A DNA stretch of 64,000 nucleotides, taken from the NCBI RefSeq assembly GCF_016919245.1, contig NZ_JAFEJA010000001.1, positions 4,851,501-4,915,500 of the forward strand, in the 5' to 3' direction. The translations under genes were made by a program, and so were the position numbers. The notes beneath the pieces were generated by a model, which saw nothing but the letters and a program-made list of their open reading frames with translations, made no database searches and was not told the origin of the DNA. Origin of the DNA: Streptomyces zhihengii (GTDB taxonomy: Bacteria > Actinomycetota > Actinomycetes > Streptomycetales > Streptomycetaceae). Shown here piece by piece: positions 27,794 through 36,896 of the stretch; the first letter of the stretch is position 1, and each line of letters starts with the position of its first letter.

Positions 27794-29587
27794 ATGACAC
27801 AGCCGCCGCCGGGCTTCGGAGCACCCCAGGACCCGCAGGGCGTCCCGCAGCCGCCCGCCCAGCCGCCCCAGATGCCGCCGGCCCCGCCCACGCCGCCGGC
27901 CGGCGCGCCCGGCTACGGCTACCCGCAGCAGGGCCAGCCCGGCCCCTACGGCCAGCAGCCCGGTCCGTACGGCCAGCAGGCGGGCCCCTACGGCCAGCAG
28001 CCCGGCCCGTACGGCCAGCAGCCCGGTCCGTACGGCCAGCAGCCCGGTCCGTACGGCCAGCAGGCTCCGCAGTACGGCAACTACCCGACGCAGCCGCAGT
28101 ACCCGGGCGCGCCGACCCCGCCCTCCGGCGGTGGTCCCGGCGGCTTCTTCAAGGGCAAGCCGGGCATCATCGTGGCGGCGTCGGTCGCCGGCCTGCTCGT
28201 CGTCGGCGGCGGCGCCTGGTTCGTGCTGAGCGGTGACGACGGCAAGGAGGACAAGCCGACCGTCAGCAAGTCCAGCGACGCGCCGAAGCCGACCGGTTCC
28301 GAGAGCGTGGACCAGGGCGACGGCAAGGGCGACGGCGGCGGCGAGGGCGCCGAGGACCTCAACGCGGGCCGCAAGGACGGCGAGTCCAAGGTCCTCTTCC
28401 TCAACACCAACGACGTCGACCTGCCGCGCAACGGCGCCGAGGTCTTCGGCCTGTGGACCGTCGGGGACACCGTCGTCAAGGCCATGTACCGCGAGGTCGC
28501 GGGCTACTCGGTGGCCGACGGCAGCAAGAAGTGGAGCGTCCCGGTCAGCACCAAGGTGTGCTCGGCCCCCGTGAACGCCTCCGCCGACGGCAAGATCGTC
28601 ATCGGTGTCGAGGACGGCCTCACCGAGAAGGCCAAGTGCAACGACCTCCAGATGATCGACCTCAAGGCCGGCAAGGCGGGCTGGAAGAAGTCCATCCCCA
28701 AGCCCACCGGCGCCTTCGCGTCGCTGGCCGACTACACGCTCTCCATCAGCGGCAACACCCTCGCGGTGGGCGGCACGGGCAGCTCCTACGGCTTCTCCCT
28801 CGCCGACGGCAAGCAGCTCTTCACCGGTCCGTCCGACGGCTGCAAGCCCTTCGCCTTCGCCGGCGGCCCCAAGCTGCTGGCCGGCGCGAGCTGCCCGACC
28901 AGCGACTACGACAAGCCCAAGCACCAGCTCCAGGAGCTCGACCCGGCCACCGGCAAGGTGAAGTGGTCGTACAACACGCCCGAGGGCTGGGAGATCGACA
29001 AGGTCTACTCGTCGAGCCCGCTGGTCATCTCCATCACCCAGCGTGAGCCGAAGAAGTGGTCGATCGTCGCGCTGACCGACGCCGGCAAGCCCCGCGCCAC
29101 GATCGACGGCGGCAAGGACAAGTTCGCCCCCCGCTGCGGCGGCGCGTTCGTGGTCTTCGGCCAGAACCTCGAAGGCTGCACCGGAGTGGCCGCCGACGCC
29201 CGGAACTTCTACATGGCGACGGACACCGGCTACGGCAACGCCAACGAGGTCGTCGCGTTCAGCCTCGACACCGGCAAGGCGGCCTGGCGCTCCAAGGCCC
29301 CGGCCGAGCGGGAGATGTCGCCGCTGCGCATGGAGGGCGGCCAGCTCCTCGTCTACATGGGCGCCTCCTACGACACGGGCGGCACGCTCGCGACGATCGC
29401 CCCGTCCGGCGGCGCGCCCAGGACGCTGCTCCAGAACCCGGCGTCGACCTCGCAGATCGAGAGCTCCTTCTACTCGCCGAAGATGGCCTACGCCGACGGC
29501 CGTTTCTTCATCGCCAGCGGGCGGGTGAGCGCCGGCAACGACGAGGAGGAGAAGAAGACGAAGACCATGATGGGCTTCGGCCGGTGA
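27794..29587 (+). CDS. membrane-anchored PQQ-like beta-propeller protein A
   Basis: A 597-residue protein. Residues 1-118 are a Pro/Gly/Gln-rich cytoplasmic head holding six PGPYGQQ heptads. A membrane helix follows (IIVAASVAGLLVVGGGAWFV, about 121-140), then an acidic linker. An extracellular PQQ/BamB-like propeller has strands such as LDPATGKVKWSY and FSLDTGKAAWRS, and paired cysteines. The next gene is a paralogue with the same plan. Related Streptomyces proteins are annotated as BamB-like; no enzymatic residues are evident. They may sense or scaffold at the envelope. ATG 27794 follows AGAGG. Confidence 0.82.
   Translation: MTQPPPGFGAPQDPQGVPQPPAQPPQMPPAPPTPPAGAPGYGYPQQGQPGPYGQQPGPYGQQAGPYGQQPGPYGQQPGPYGQQPGPYGQQAPQYGNYPTQPQYPGAPTPPSGGGPGGFFKGKPGIIVAASVAGLLVVGGGAWFVLSGDDGKEDKPTVSKSSDAPKPTGSESVDQGDGKGDGGGEGAEDLNAGRKDGESKVLFLNTNDVDLPRNGAEVFGLWTVGDTVVKAMYREVAGYSVADGSKKWSVPVSTKVCSAPVNASADGKIVIGVEDGLTEKAKCNDLQMIDLKAGKAGWKKSIPKPTGAFASLADYTLSISGNTLAVGGTGSSYGFSLADGKQLFTGPSDGCKPFAFAGGPKLLAGASCPTSDYDKPKHQLQELDPATGKVKWSYNTPEGWEIDKVYSSSPLVISITQREPKKWSIVALTDAGKPRATIDGGKDKFAPRCGGAFVVFGQNLEGCTGVAADARNFYMATDTGYGNANEVVAFSLDTGKAAWRSKAPAEREMSPLRMEGGQLLVYMGASYDTGGTLATIAPSGGAPRTLLQNPASTSQIESSFYSPKMAYADGRFFIASGRVSAGNDEEEKKTKTMMGFGR
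27938..28063 (+). repeat. six 21-bp repeats encoding PGPYGQQ
   Basis: Six in-frame 21-base units encode (P/A)GPYGQQ in the cytoplasmic head of propeller protein A. Units differ mainly at wobble bases (ccc/ccg, ggc/ggt), so selection appears to act on the peptide, although slippage could change the copy number. Confidence 0.9.
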
Positions 29588-29644
29588 TCGCGGCCCGAGC
29601 CCCCGAATCCCCCTCCCCTCTCCGTCCCTTGAGGTAAGCACCCC

Positions 29645-31519
29645 ATGACGCAGCCGCCGCCCCCGCCGAACCAGCCGCCGGGCCCGCCCCCGAACCAGCC
29701 GCCGAACGAGCCCCCGCAGGGCGGGTTCGGCGGCCCCCAGGAGCCCCCGGCCGGCGGGTTCGGCGCCCCGACCCCGCCGCCGCAGGACGGTTCGTACGGC
29801 TACCCGCAGACGCCGCCGCCGCAGGACGGCTCGTACGGCTACCCGCAGACGCCCCCGCAGGGCGGCGGGTCCTACGGCTACCCGCAGACGCAGCCCCAGC
29901 AGCAGTACGGCTACCCGGGGGCGCCGACGCAGGGCCAGCCCGCCTACGGCGCCCCGCAGCAGGGCGCGACGGCACAGCAGCCGTACGGCTACCCGACGCA
30001 GCCCATGCAGCCCGCGGCGCCGGGCCCCGGCGGTGGCGGCGGCGGGCGCAGGATCAGCACCCAGATGCAGATCATCATCGCGGCGGCCGTCGCCATCGTG
30101 CTGATCGTCGTCGGCGGCATCGTCTACGCCTCGTCCGGTGACGACGGCAAGAAGGACGAGGCCAAGAACAGCTCGGGCGGCGCCTCCGGTGACGGCGGCA
30201 AGGACGGCGGCGAGGGCGGCAAGACCGCGCCCGACGGCGCCGGCACCGAGAAGCCGGGCGCCACCACCTCCTCCAAGGTGGCCTACCAGCTCCCCGAGCC
30301 GGCCCGCGAGGACCTGACCGCCGTGCCCGGCTCCTGGGTCACCGACAAGGCCTTCGTGAAGCCCGGCGTGAACTCGGTCGTCGGCTACGACGTGGCCAAG
30401 GGCAACGCCCTGTGGACGACCCCGCTCGCCGGCCAGGTCTGCGCCGGTTCGCGGCACGTCACCGAGGACAACAAGACCGCGATCCTCTTCGAGGCCAAGA
30501 AGCGGACCGCGCCCAAGTTCTACGAGAAGTGCACCGAGGTCGGTGTCCTCGACCTGACCACCGGCAAGCTGCTGTGGAGCAAGTCCGTCACCGGCGGCGC
30601 CGGGGGCGACGGCAAGACGCAGTTCGAGCAGGTCACCGTCAGCGGCGGCACCGTCGCGGCCGGCGGCCTCTACGGCGGCGCCGCGTTCGACCTGAACACC
30701 GGTGCCGAGCGCTGGAAGCCGACGGTCGACGCCGACAACTGCCGCGACATCGGCTACGCCGGCGGCAAGGCGCTGGTGGCCGTCCGCACCTGCGGCGAGT
30801 ACGGCAACCAGACCGCGGTCGTCCAGCCGGTGAACGCGGAGAACGGCACCCCGCTCTCCTCCTACAAGATGCCCGCGGGTGTCGAGGACGCGCGCGTGGT
30901 GTCCAGCGACCCGCTGGTCGTCGCGGCGGACGTCGGCGACACCGGCACCTTCGGCATCTCGGACTTCTTCTCCATCGACGCCAAGACGGGCAAGCTGCTC
31001 GCCCGGATCGCGGCCCCCGGCGACAAGTACCTGGCCCGCTGCCCGGCCAGTGACGGCGTGGAGGGCTGCCAGTTCGTGGTGGTCGGCAACGGCAAGCTCT
31101 ACCTGCCGACGGAGGAGCACGAAGCGGGCGGCGACCTCGGCCGCACCAACGAGATCGTCGCCTTCGACCTGAAGACCGGCAAGGGCACCCCGGAGCGGGC
31201 CGACGCGGGTGCCGGCTACCACGCGCTGCCGCTGCGGATGGACGGCGGCAACCTGATCGTCTACAAGTGGCCCCCGTACAACAAGGGCGGTCAGATCGTC
31301 AGCATCAACGGCGCGACCTTCGAGCAGACGGTGCTGATGGACAACCCGGCGGACCGCTCCGTCCGGGACGCGGAGACCAGCTTCACCGAGAACGGCTCCG
31401 AGTACCGCTACCAGGGCGGGCGCTTCTTCATCTCGCAGGATCTGATGAGCAAGCCGCGGGCGAGCGAGTCGACCTACGGCAAGAAGTACCTGGCGATCGT
31501 CTTCACCGTCGCCGACTGA
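29645..31519 (+). CDS. membrane-anchored PQQ-like beta-propeller protein B
   Basis: A 624-residue paralogue of the preceding gene. The head (1-130) is Pro/Gln/Tyr-rich with repeated DGSYGYPQTP units. A membrane helix is at about 142-162 (IIIAAAVAIVLIVVGGIVYA), followed by a Gly/Ser/Asp linker. The extracellular propeller has strands such as VGVLDLTTGKLLWSK, FDLNTGAERWKP and FSIDAKTGKLLAR. It starts 57 bases after gene A and is likely in the same transcript, closed by a hairpin at 31535-31573. Function unknown; likely arose by duplication. Confidence 0.82.
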   Translation: MTQPPPPPNQPPGPPPNQPPNEPPQGGFGGPQEPPAGGFGAPTPPPQDGSYGYPQTPPPQDGSYGYPQTPPQGGGSYGYPQTQPQQQYGYPGAPTQGQPAYGAPQQGATAQQPYGYPTQPMQPAAPGPGGGGGGRRISTQMQIIIAAAVAIVLIVVGGIVYASSGDDGKKDEAKNSSGGASGDGGKDGGEGGKTAPDGAGTEKPGATTSSKVAYQLPEPAREDLTAVPGSWVTDKAFVKPGVNSVVGYDVAKGNALWTTPLAGQVCAGSRHVTEDNKTAILFEAKKRTAPKFYEKCTEVGVLDLTTGKLLWSKSVTGGAGGDGKTQFEQVTVSGGTVAAGGLYGGAAFDLNTGAERWKPTVDADNCRDIGYAGGKALVAVRTCGEYGNQTAVVQPVNAENGTPLSSYKMPAGVEDARVVSSDPLVVAADVGDTGTFGISDFFSIDAKTGKLLARIAAPGDKYLARCPASDGVEGCQFVVVGNGKLYLPTEEHEAGGDLGRTNEIVAFDLKTGKGTPERADAGAGYHALPLRMDGGNLIVYKWPPYNKGGQIVSINGATFEQTVLMDNPADRSVRDAETSFTENGSEYRYQGGRFFISQDLMSKPRASESTYGKKYLAIVFTVAD

Positions 31520-31959
31520 CCCCTCCCGTCCGGCCCGTGGCCCGGCCCGCCCTTCCGGCGGACCGGGCCACGGCCGTTTCCGCGTCCGGCCGCACGCGCG
31601 CCATCGCCGTTCCCGGGCCGGCCGTACGCGCGCCATCGCCGTCGCCATCGCCGTCTCCGGGGCCGGGCGTACGCGCGTCCGGCCGTTCCCGGCCATCGCC
31701 GTCCCGTCCCCGGGCGCGCCGGTTTCCGGGCGGGCGGGGGTGCCCGTATCTTTCGGTGGTCCGCCCCCGGCCGCGCCACGCACGCGGCCCCTCCGCGGCC
31801 CGGCGACTACACCATCGCCGGGGCAACCGGCTCCGATTGCCGCCGAATTCGGTGATCCGTGAGCCTTCTGCCGGGACCTGGGCCCGCGCGGGTGCACGAG
31901 CGTGTAGCTTGCCGTGGTCAGGAGGCCGGGGGGCCGGGTCCGACGGGGAGGATTGCTCG
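31520..31959 (+). other. 440-base intergenic region with short repeats
   Basis: After the terminator this gap is GC-rich and carries four copies of CCATCGCCGT between about 31601 and 31703, mixed with GTACGCGCG and CGGCCGTTCCCGG motifs. No convincing gene is seen on either strand. The final 60 bases should hold the promoter and SD of the LuxR-type gene. Confidence 0.55.
31535..31573 (+). terminator. hairpin terminator of the propeller pair
   Basis: CCGTGGCCCGG (31535-31545) pairs with CCGGGCCACGG (31563-31573) around a 17-base loop, starting 16 bases after the stop of propeller protein B and followed by CCGTTTCCG. Confidence 0.75.
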
Positions 31960-32646
31960 ATGGGCGTGCGGCTCATCGTGGTCGACGACCACAGACTGCT
32001 CGCCGAGGCACTGGCCTCGGCGCTGAAACTGCGCGGGCACCGGGTGCTCGCCGCCGCCGCGCCCGCCGCGGGGGCCGCGGAGCTGGTCGTCGCGCGCGCG
32101 CCCGAGGTGTGCCTGCTGGGCACCCAGGCTCCGGCGGCGCCGGGCGCCTTCGACCCCGTGGTCCGGATCAAGCGCGAGCGGCCGCAGGTCGCGGTGGTGG
32201 TCCTCGGGCCGGTGCCCAGCCCGCGCGGCATCGCGGCCGCGTTCGCCGCCGGGGCCTCCGGCTACGTGCGCCACGACGAACGCATCGAGGGCGTGGAACG
32301 CGCCATGGTCAAGGTCCGGGCCGGTGAGGCGGTGGTGGCACCGCAGCTCCTCCAGGGGGCCTTCGCCGAACTGCTCAATCCGGCGGCCCAGCCCGACGAC
32401 GAGGGGCAGCGGCTGCTCACGCTGCTGACCCCGCGCGAGGTGGAGGTGCTGGTGCGGGTCGCCGAGGGCGAGGACACCCGGCTGATCGCGGCCGGGATGG
32501 GGATAGCGTCGAGCACCGCGCGCACGCATGTGCAGCGGGTGCTGATGAAGCTCGGCGTGGGGTCCCGGCTGGAGGCGGCGGCACTGGCCGCCCGGACCGG
32601 GCTGCTCGACCGGGCGGCGTACGGAACGCCGCCCGGCCGCAGCTAG
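31960..32646 (+). CDS. LuxR/NarL-type orphan regulator with degenerate receiver
   Basis: A 228-residue protein with a receiver-like half and a C-terminal LuxR helix-turn-helix (LLTPREVEVLVRVAEGEDTR, from about residue 151). The acidic DDH pair is present at 9-11. The position of the phospho-acceptor Asp holds Gly54 (EVCLLGTQAP), and the conserved Lys is replaced in YVRHD. Phosphorylation is therefore unlikely; control may be by ligand, partner or level. No histidine kinase is adjacent. ATG 31960 has GGGGAGG 8 bases ahead. Confidence 0.85.
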   Translation: MGVRLIVVDDHRLLAEALASALKLRGHRVLAAAAPAAGAAELVVARAPEVCLLGTQAPAAPGAFDPVVRIKRERPQVAVVVLGPVPSPRGIAAAFAAGASGYVRHDERIEGVERAMVKVRAGEAVVAPQLLQGAFAELLNPAAQPDDEGQRLLTLLTPREVEVLVRVAEGEDTRLIAAGMGIASSTARTHVQRVLMKLGVGSRLEAAALAARTGLLDRAAYGTPPGRS

Positions 32647-32655
32647 AGCCGGTCC

Positions 32656-32964
32656 TCAGGGGGCAGACGGCTCATCCCCGTCCGGTCCGGGGGCGTCCGG
32701 TCCGTCGGGGGAGGTGCCCGGCCGCAGGGCGAACCAGGCGAGGAAGAACAGCCCGAGGGCCAGCATCCCGAGGCCGGTCCACAGGTTGATGTTGACGCCC
32801 TCGGCCTTCTCGAGGTCGGCGTCGGACGCGAACACCCCCGCGGTGGTGACGATGACGCCGTAGAGGGTGAACAGGCCGCCGATGATGCGGCGGATGTCGA
32901 AGAGGCGTGCCGCGGTCGCGGACTTGCCCTCCAGCTCGGAGACTTCGCGGTGCAGTTCGGACAT
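32656..32964 (-). CDS. small two-helix membrane protein
   Basis: A 102-residue protein with an N-terminal heptad-like stretch, two membrane helices (about 26-46 and 60-80) and a Pro/Asp/Gly-rich tail. ATG 32964 has GGAGG 9 bases ahead. It starts 21 bases after the sodium symporter stop on the same strand and is probably in that transcript, perhaps an accessory subunit. No family is recognised. Confidence 0.72.
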   Translation of the reverse strand: MSELHREVSELEGKSATAARLFDIRRIIGGLFTLYGVIVTTAGVFASDADLEKAEGVNINLWTGLGMLALGLFFLAWFALRPGTSPDGPDAPGPDGDEPSAP

Positions 32965-32985
32965 GGTCTTCGGCCTCCGACCGGA

Positions 32986-34656
32986 TCAGAAGGAGTAGGG
33001 GATGTAGCAGAGGGCGGCGATGGCGACGGCGCCCCAGCCCAGCAGCGCGGGCCTGCGGTACCAGGCGTCGTCGCCCTCGGCGGGCGCCTCGGCCATGCCG
33101 GGGGAGCGCGTGCCGTAGACCAGGCCGGCGAGTTCGGCCTCCGGCTTGGGCGCGGTGAACAGGGTGACGACGACCATCACGACCGCGCCGGCCACGAAGC
33201 CGACGATCGCGGAGACGAAGTTGGCGCCCTGCTCGGAGGGGATGTCGACGATGCCCTGCTTGTAGACGACGAAGTAGTTCACCATCGCCGCCGTGGTGCC
33301 GGCGAGCAGGCCCCAGACACCGGACTTCATCGAGGCCCGCTTCCAGAACATGCCGATGATGAAGACCACGAACATCGGCACGTTGAAGAAGGAGAACAGC
33401 GTCTGGAGGTAGCCCATGATGTTGCTGAAGCTGGACGCCAGGAACGCGGTGCCGATGGAGCACAGCACGCCGATCGCGGTGATCAGCCGGCCGAAGCGCA
33501 GGTAGTAGGTGTCGTCGCGGCCGGTCTTCACGTACTTGGCCCAGATGTCGTACGTGAAGACGGTGTTGAAGGACGAGACGTTGGCCGCCATGCCGGCCAT
33601 GAAGGCGGCGAGCAGACCCGTCACGGCGATGCCGAGCACGCCGTTGGGCAGCAGTTCCTGCATCAGCAGCGGGATGGCGTCGTTGTAGGTGAGGCCGGAG
33701 CCGGCGGTGCCGATCTTCGGGACGACGACGGCGGCGACGAGGCCGGGGATCATCACCAGGAAGACGATGAAGATCTTCGGGAACGCGGCGATCAGCGGGG
33801 TGCGCTTGGCGGCGGACAGGTTCTTCGCGGAGAGGGCGCGCTGCACCTCGGCGAAGTTGGTCGTCCAGTAGCCGAAGGAGAGCACGAAGCCGAGGCCGAG
33901 GACGATGGTGAGCCAGTTGGCGCCCAGGGGGTTGGGGTCACCGATGCCGGTGCCGCCCCAGGCGGTGAGGAACTCGGGCCCGTGACTGGCCTCCAGCGAG
34001 CCGGTGAGCCCGTCCCAGCCGCCGACGCGCTTGAGCCCGAGGAAGGTCAGCGGCAGCAGCGCGGCGAGGATGACGAAGAACTGGAGCACCTCGTTGTAGA
34101 TGGCCGAGGAGAGGCCGCCGATGGTGATGTACGCGAGGACGAACGCGCCCGCGACGACGATCGACACCCACTGCGGCCAGCCGAGGAGCGCCTCGACCAC
34201 GATGGACAGGGCGTAGAGGTTGACGCCGGCGATGAGGATCGCGGCGAACGCGAAGAGCACCGAGCTGAGCAGGTGTGCGGACCTGTCGAAGCGCTGGAGC
34301 AGGAACTCGGGCACCGAGCGGACCTTGGAGCCGTAGTAGAACGGCATCATCACCAGGCCGAGGAAGACCATCGCCGGGATGGCGCCGATCCAGTACCAGT
34401 GGACGACGGCGACGCCGTACTGCGCGCCGGTCGCCGCCATGCCGAGTATCTCCGTCGCGCCGAGGTTGGCGGCGACGAAGGCCAGACCCGTGACCCATGC
34501 GGGCAGGGAGCGGCCGGAGAGGAAGAAGTCGAGGCTGGTCTTCACACTCGCCCGGGCGGCGAAGCCGATGCCCAGGACGACGGCGAAGTAGATCGCCAGG
34601 ATTGCGTAGTCGAGCCCGTTCGTGGGGAGCCGGAGCCCGTCGGCCAGGTAATGCAT
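32986..34656 (-). CDS. sodium:solute symporter, likely sugar type
   Basis: A 556-residue SSS-family transporter with about 14 membrane helices. It has LGATEILGMAATGAQYGVAV, YYGSKVRSVPEFLLQRFD and GLSSAIYNEVLQFFVI, features of the SGLT-like branch. The start at ATG 34656 (MHYLADGLRL) has GCGAG upstream. It is divergent from galTEK across a 231-base promoter region with shared inverted repeats, so galactose or a related sugar is the likely substrate (inference from context). Confidence 0.88.
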   Translation of the reverse strand: MHYLADGLRLPTNGLDYAILAIYFAVVLGIGFAARASVKTSLDFFLSGRSLPAWVTGLAFVAANLGATEILGMAATGAQYGVAVVHWYWIGAIPAMVFLGLVMMPFYYGSKVRSVPEFLLQRFDRSAHLLSSVLFAFAAILIAGVNLYALSIVVEALLGWPQWVSIVVAGAFVLAYITIGGLSSAIYNEVLQFFVILAALLPLTFLGLKRVGGWDGLTGSLEASHGPEFLTAWGGTGIGDPNPLGANWLTIVLGLGFVLSFGYWTTNFAEVQRALSAKNLSAAKRTPLIAAFPKIFIVFLVMIPGLVAAVVVPKIGTAGSGLTYNDAIPLLMQELLPNGVLGIAVTGLLAAFMAGMAANVSSFNTVFTYDIWAKYVKTGRDDTYYLRFGRLITAIGVLCSIGTAFLASSFSNIMGYLQTLFSFFNVPMFVVFIIGMFWKRASMKSGVWGLLAGTTAAMVNYFVVYKQGIVDIPSEQGANFVSAIVGFVAGAVVMVVVTLFTAPKPEAELAGLVYGTRSPGMAEAPAEGDDAWYRRPALLGWGAVAIAALCYIPYSF

Positions 34657-34707
34657 GAGTACTCGCTTCGTTGCGCGAACTGAGTCACCCGGCAACGTAC
34701 GCAGTGA

Positions 34708-34746
34708 TGTTCGAGAAATGAACACTTCTGATGGTGTTCTTTGTTC
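34708..34746. promoter_or_regulatory. inverted-repeat operator cluster between the symporter and galT
   Basis: GAACAC (34720-34725) and GTGTTC (34734-34739) form an exact dyad with an 8-base gap. TGTTC (34708-34712) and GAACA (34720-34724) form another. A further TGTTC is at 34742-34746. The 12-mer CAGTGATGTTCG occurs at 34702-34713 and again at 34822-34833. The arrangement suggests sites for one regulator acting on both divergent promoters. Confidence 0.5.
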
Positions 34747-34817
34747 GATCGTGATCGAGCGTGACCCGGGGCGCGCAGGTGATCACGGTGGGAAACCGCA
34801 GGCCGACGCCGAAAGTC

Positions 34818-34846
34818 TTGACAGTGATGTTCGGTCGTGGTTTTTT
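34818..34846 (+). promoter_or_regulatory. candidate galT promoter
   Basis: TTGACA (34818-34823) is followed, 17 bases later, by an AT-rich TTTTTT (34841-34846), unusually AT-rich for this genome. It lies about 40 bases before galT, and the TGTTCG repeat sits in the spacer, where a regulator could block it. Confidence 0.5.
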
Positions 34847-34887
34847 GTGTGCGGTTCTGTTGGTTGGGAGTGATCGAGGAGCTCCGC

Positions 34888-35931
34888 GTGAAGAAGACGT
34901 CGACCCGGCTCGCCGACGGGCGCGAGCTGGTCTACTACGACTCCCGGGACGACGCCGTGCGCGACGCCGCCGACCGGCGTCCGCTGGACGCGGTCTCCAC
35001 CGCGTCCGAGATCCGGCACGACGCACTCCTCGGCGACAGCGTCGCCGTCGCCTCCCACCGCCAGGGCCGCACCTACCACCCGCCGGCCGACGAGTGCCCG
35101 CTGTGCCCCTCGCGGGACGGCCGCCTCAGCGAGATCCCGGACACGGACTACGACGTCGTCGTCTTCGAGAACCGCTTCCCCTCCCTCGCCGGCGAACGGG
35201 GCCGCTGCGAGGTCGTCTGCTTCACCTCCGACCACGACGCCTCCTTCGCCGACCTCTCCGAGGAGCAGGCCGGACTCGTGCTGGAGGCGTGGACGGACCG
35301 CACCGCCGAACTGGCCGCCGTCCCGGGCGTCGAGCAGGTCTTCTGCTTCGAGAACCGCGGCGCCGAGATCGGCGTGACCCTCCAGCACCCGCACGGCCAG
35401 ATCTACGGCTACCCCTTCACCACCCCCCGTACCGCCCTGATGCTCCGCTCCGCCGCCGACCACCGCGCGGCGGGCGGCGGCAACCTCTTCGACGAGGTGG
35501 TCGCCCGCGAGCGCGAGGAGGGCAGCCGGGTGGTCCTGGAGGGGGAGCACTGGATCGCCTTCGTGCCCTACGCCGCGCACTGGCCGTACGAGGTGCACCT
35601 CTACCCCAAGCGCCGCGTCCCCGACCTGCGCGCGCTCGACGGCGCGGCGCGCACGGAGTTCCCACAGATCTATCTGGAACTCTTGAGGCGCTTCGACCGG
35701 ATCTTCGGCGACGCCGAACCGCCCACGCCGTACATCGCCGCCTGGCACCAGGCGCCGTTCACGGCGCCCGGGCGGGACGACTTCGCGCTCCATCTCGAGC
35801 TTTTCACCATTCGCCGCACTTCCGGCAAGCTGAAGTTCCTCGCTGGTTCCGAGTCCGGTATGAGCGTGTTCATCAACGACGTGCCGCCGGAGGCGGCGGC
35901 CGGACGACTGCGAGAGGTAGCCAGCAAGTGA
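34888..35931 (+). CDS. galT: galactose-1-phosphate uridylyltransferase
   Basis: A 347-residue HIT-superfamily enzyme. The active-site HPHGQ (about 167-171) contains the nucleophilic His. ECPLCPS provides zinc-type cysteines, and the second half carries [13 protein letters not shown]. It swaps UMP between UDP-glucose and galactose-1-phosphate in the Leloir pathway. GTG 34888 has GAGGAG 6 bases ahead. It overlaps galE by GTGA and leads the galTEK operon. Confidence 0.95.
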   Translation: MKKTSTRLADGRELVYYDSRDDAVRDAADRRPLDAVSTASEIRHDALLGDSVAVASHRQGRTYHPPADECPLCPSRDGRLSEIPDTDYDVVVFENRFPSLAGERGRCEVVCFTSDHDASFADLSEEQAGLVLEAWTDRTAELAAVPGVEQVFCFENRGAEIGVTLQHPHGQIYGYPFTTPRTALMLRSAADHRAAGGGNLFDEVVAREREEGSRVVLEGEHWIAFVPYAAHWPYEVHLYPKRRVPDLRALDGAARTEFPQIYLELLRRFDRIFGDAEPPTPYIAAWHQAPFTAPGRDDFALHLELFTIRRTSGKLKFLAGSESGMSVFINDVPPEAAAGRLREVASK

Positions 35932-36896
35932 GCAACAAGTACCTGGTCACAGGCGGAGCGGGATATGTCGGCAGTGTGGTCGCCCAGCATCTGCTGGAGG
36001 CCGGACACCGGGTGACCGTGCTCGACGACCTCTCCACCGGCTTCCGTGAGGGCGTCCCGGCCGGGGCCGAGTTCATCGAGGGCCGCGTCCAGGACGCCGC
36101 GCGCGTGCTCGACGGCTCCTACGGCGGAGTGCTCCACTTCGCCGCGTTCTCGCAGGTCGGCGAATCGGTCACGGACCCGGAGAAGTACTGGCGGAACAAC
36201 GTCGGCGGCAGCATGGAGCTGCTTGCCGCCATGCGCGACGCCGGGGTGCGCACCCTCGTCTTCTCCTCCACCGCGGCGACCTACGGCGAACCGGTCTCGA
36301 CGCCCATCACCGAGTCCGACCCGACGGCCCCCACCAGCCCCTACGGCGCCACCAAGCTCGCGGTCGACCACATGATCAGCGGCGAGGCGGCGGCCCACGG
36401 CCTGGCCGCGGTCTCCCTGCGCTACTTCAACGTCGCCGGCGCCTACGGCGACTTCGGCGAGCGCCACGACCCGGAGTCCCACCTGATCCCGCTGGTGCTC
36501 CAGGTCGCCCTCGGCAAGCGGGAGTCCATCTCCGTCTTCGGCGACGACTACCCGACCCCCGACGGGACCTGCGTCCGCGACTACATCCACGTCGCCGACC
36601 TCGCCGAGGCCCATCTGCTGGCCCTCGACGCGGCCGCCGCGGGCGAGCACCTGATCTGCAACCTCGGCAACGGCAACGGCTTCTCGGTGCGGGAGGTCGT
36701 CGAGACCGTCCGCAAGGTGACCGGCCACCCCGTGCCCGAGGTCCTCGCACCCCGCCGCGGCGGGGACCCCGCGGTGCTGGTGGCATCCGCGGAGACGGCC
36801 CGGCAGCGCCTGGGCTGGCGACCGAGCCGTGCCGACCTGGCCGGCATCGTTTCCGACGCATGGGCGTTCGCCCGCGGAAGGGAAGAAGCGTCATGA
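35928..36896 (+). CDS. galE: UDP-glucose 4-epimerase
   Basis: A 322-residue NAD-dependent epimerase with GGAGYVG (about 8-14), the SST region and the catalytic YGATK (Tyr139, Lys143). [18 protein letters not shown] is a GalE signature. It interconverts UDP-galactose and UDP-glucose. The start overlaps galT and the stop overlaps galK by 4 bases each, so the operon is translationally coupled. Confidence 0.95.
   Translation: MSNKYLVTGGAGYVGSVVAQHLLEAGHRVTVLDDLSTGFREGVPAGAEFIEGRVQDAARVLDGSYGGVLHFAAFSQVGESVTDPEKYWRNNVGGSMELLAAMRDAGVRTLVFSSTAATYGEPVSTPITESDPTAPTSPYGATKLAVDHMISGEAAAHGLAAVSLRYFNVAGAYGDFGERHDPESHLIPLVLQVALGKRESISVFGDDYPTPDGTCVRDYIHVADLAEAHLLALDAAAAGEHLICNLGNGNGFSVREVVETVRKVTGHPVPEVLAPRRGGDPAVLVASAETARQRLGWRPSRADLAGIVSDAWAFARGREEAS

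Noticed and set aside
27477..27797. A 106-codon GTG frame before propeller gene A
   Set aside because: The SD touches the GTG, early codons end in A/T as often as G/C, and it overlaps the propeller start. Better read as promoter/leader.
27938..28063. Regular short repeats as a CRISPR array
   Set aside because: Units are back-to-back with no spacers, in frame with a protein and varying at wobble positions. The same holds for 45531-45677.
27602..31897. A 1431-codon open frame antisense to both propeller genes
   Set aside because: It is an artefact of GC3-rich coding on the other strand: composition is Arg/Gly/Val/Ala-rich, no domain is visible, and the plus strand encodes clear proteins.
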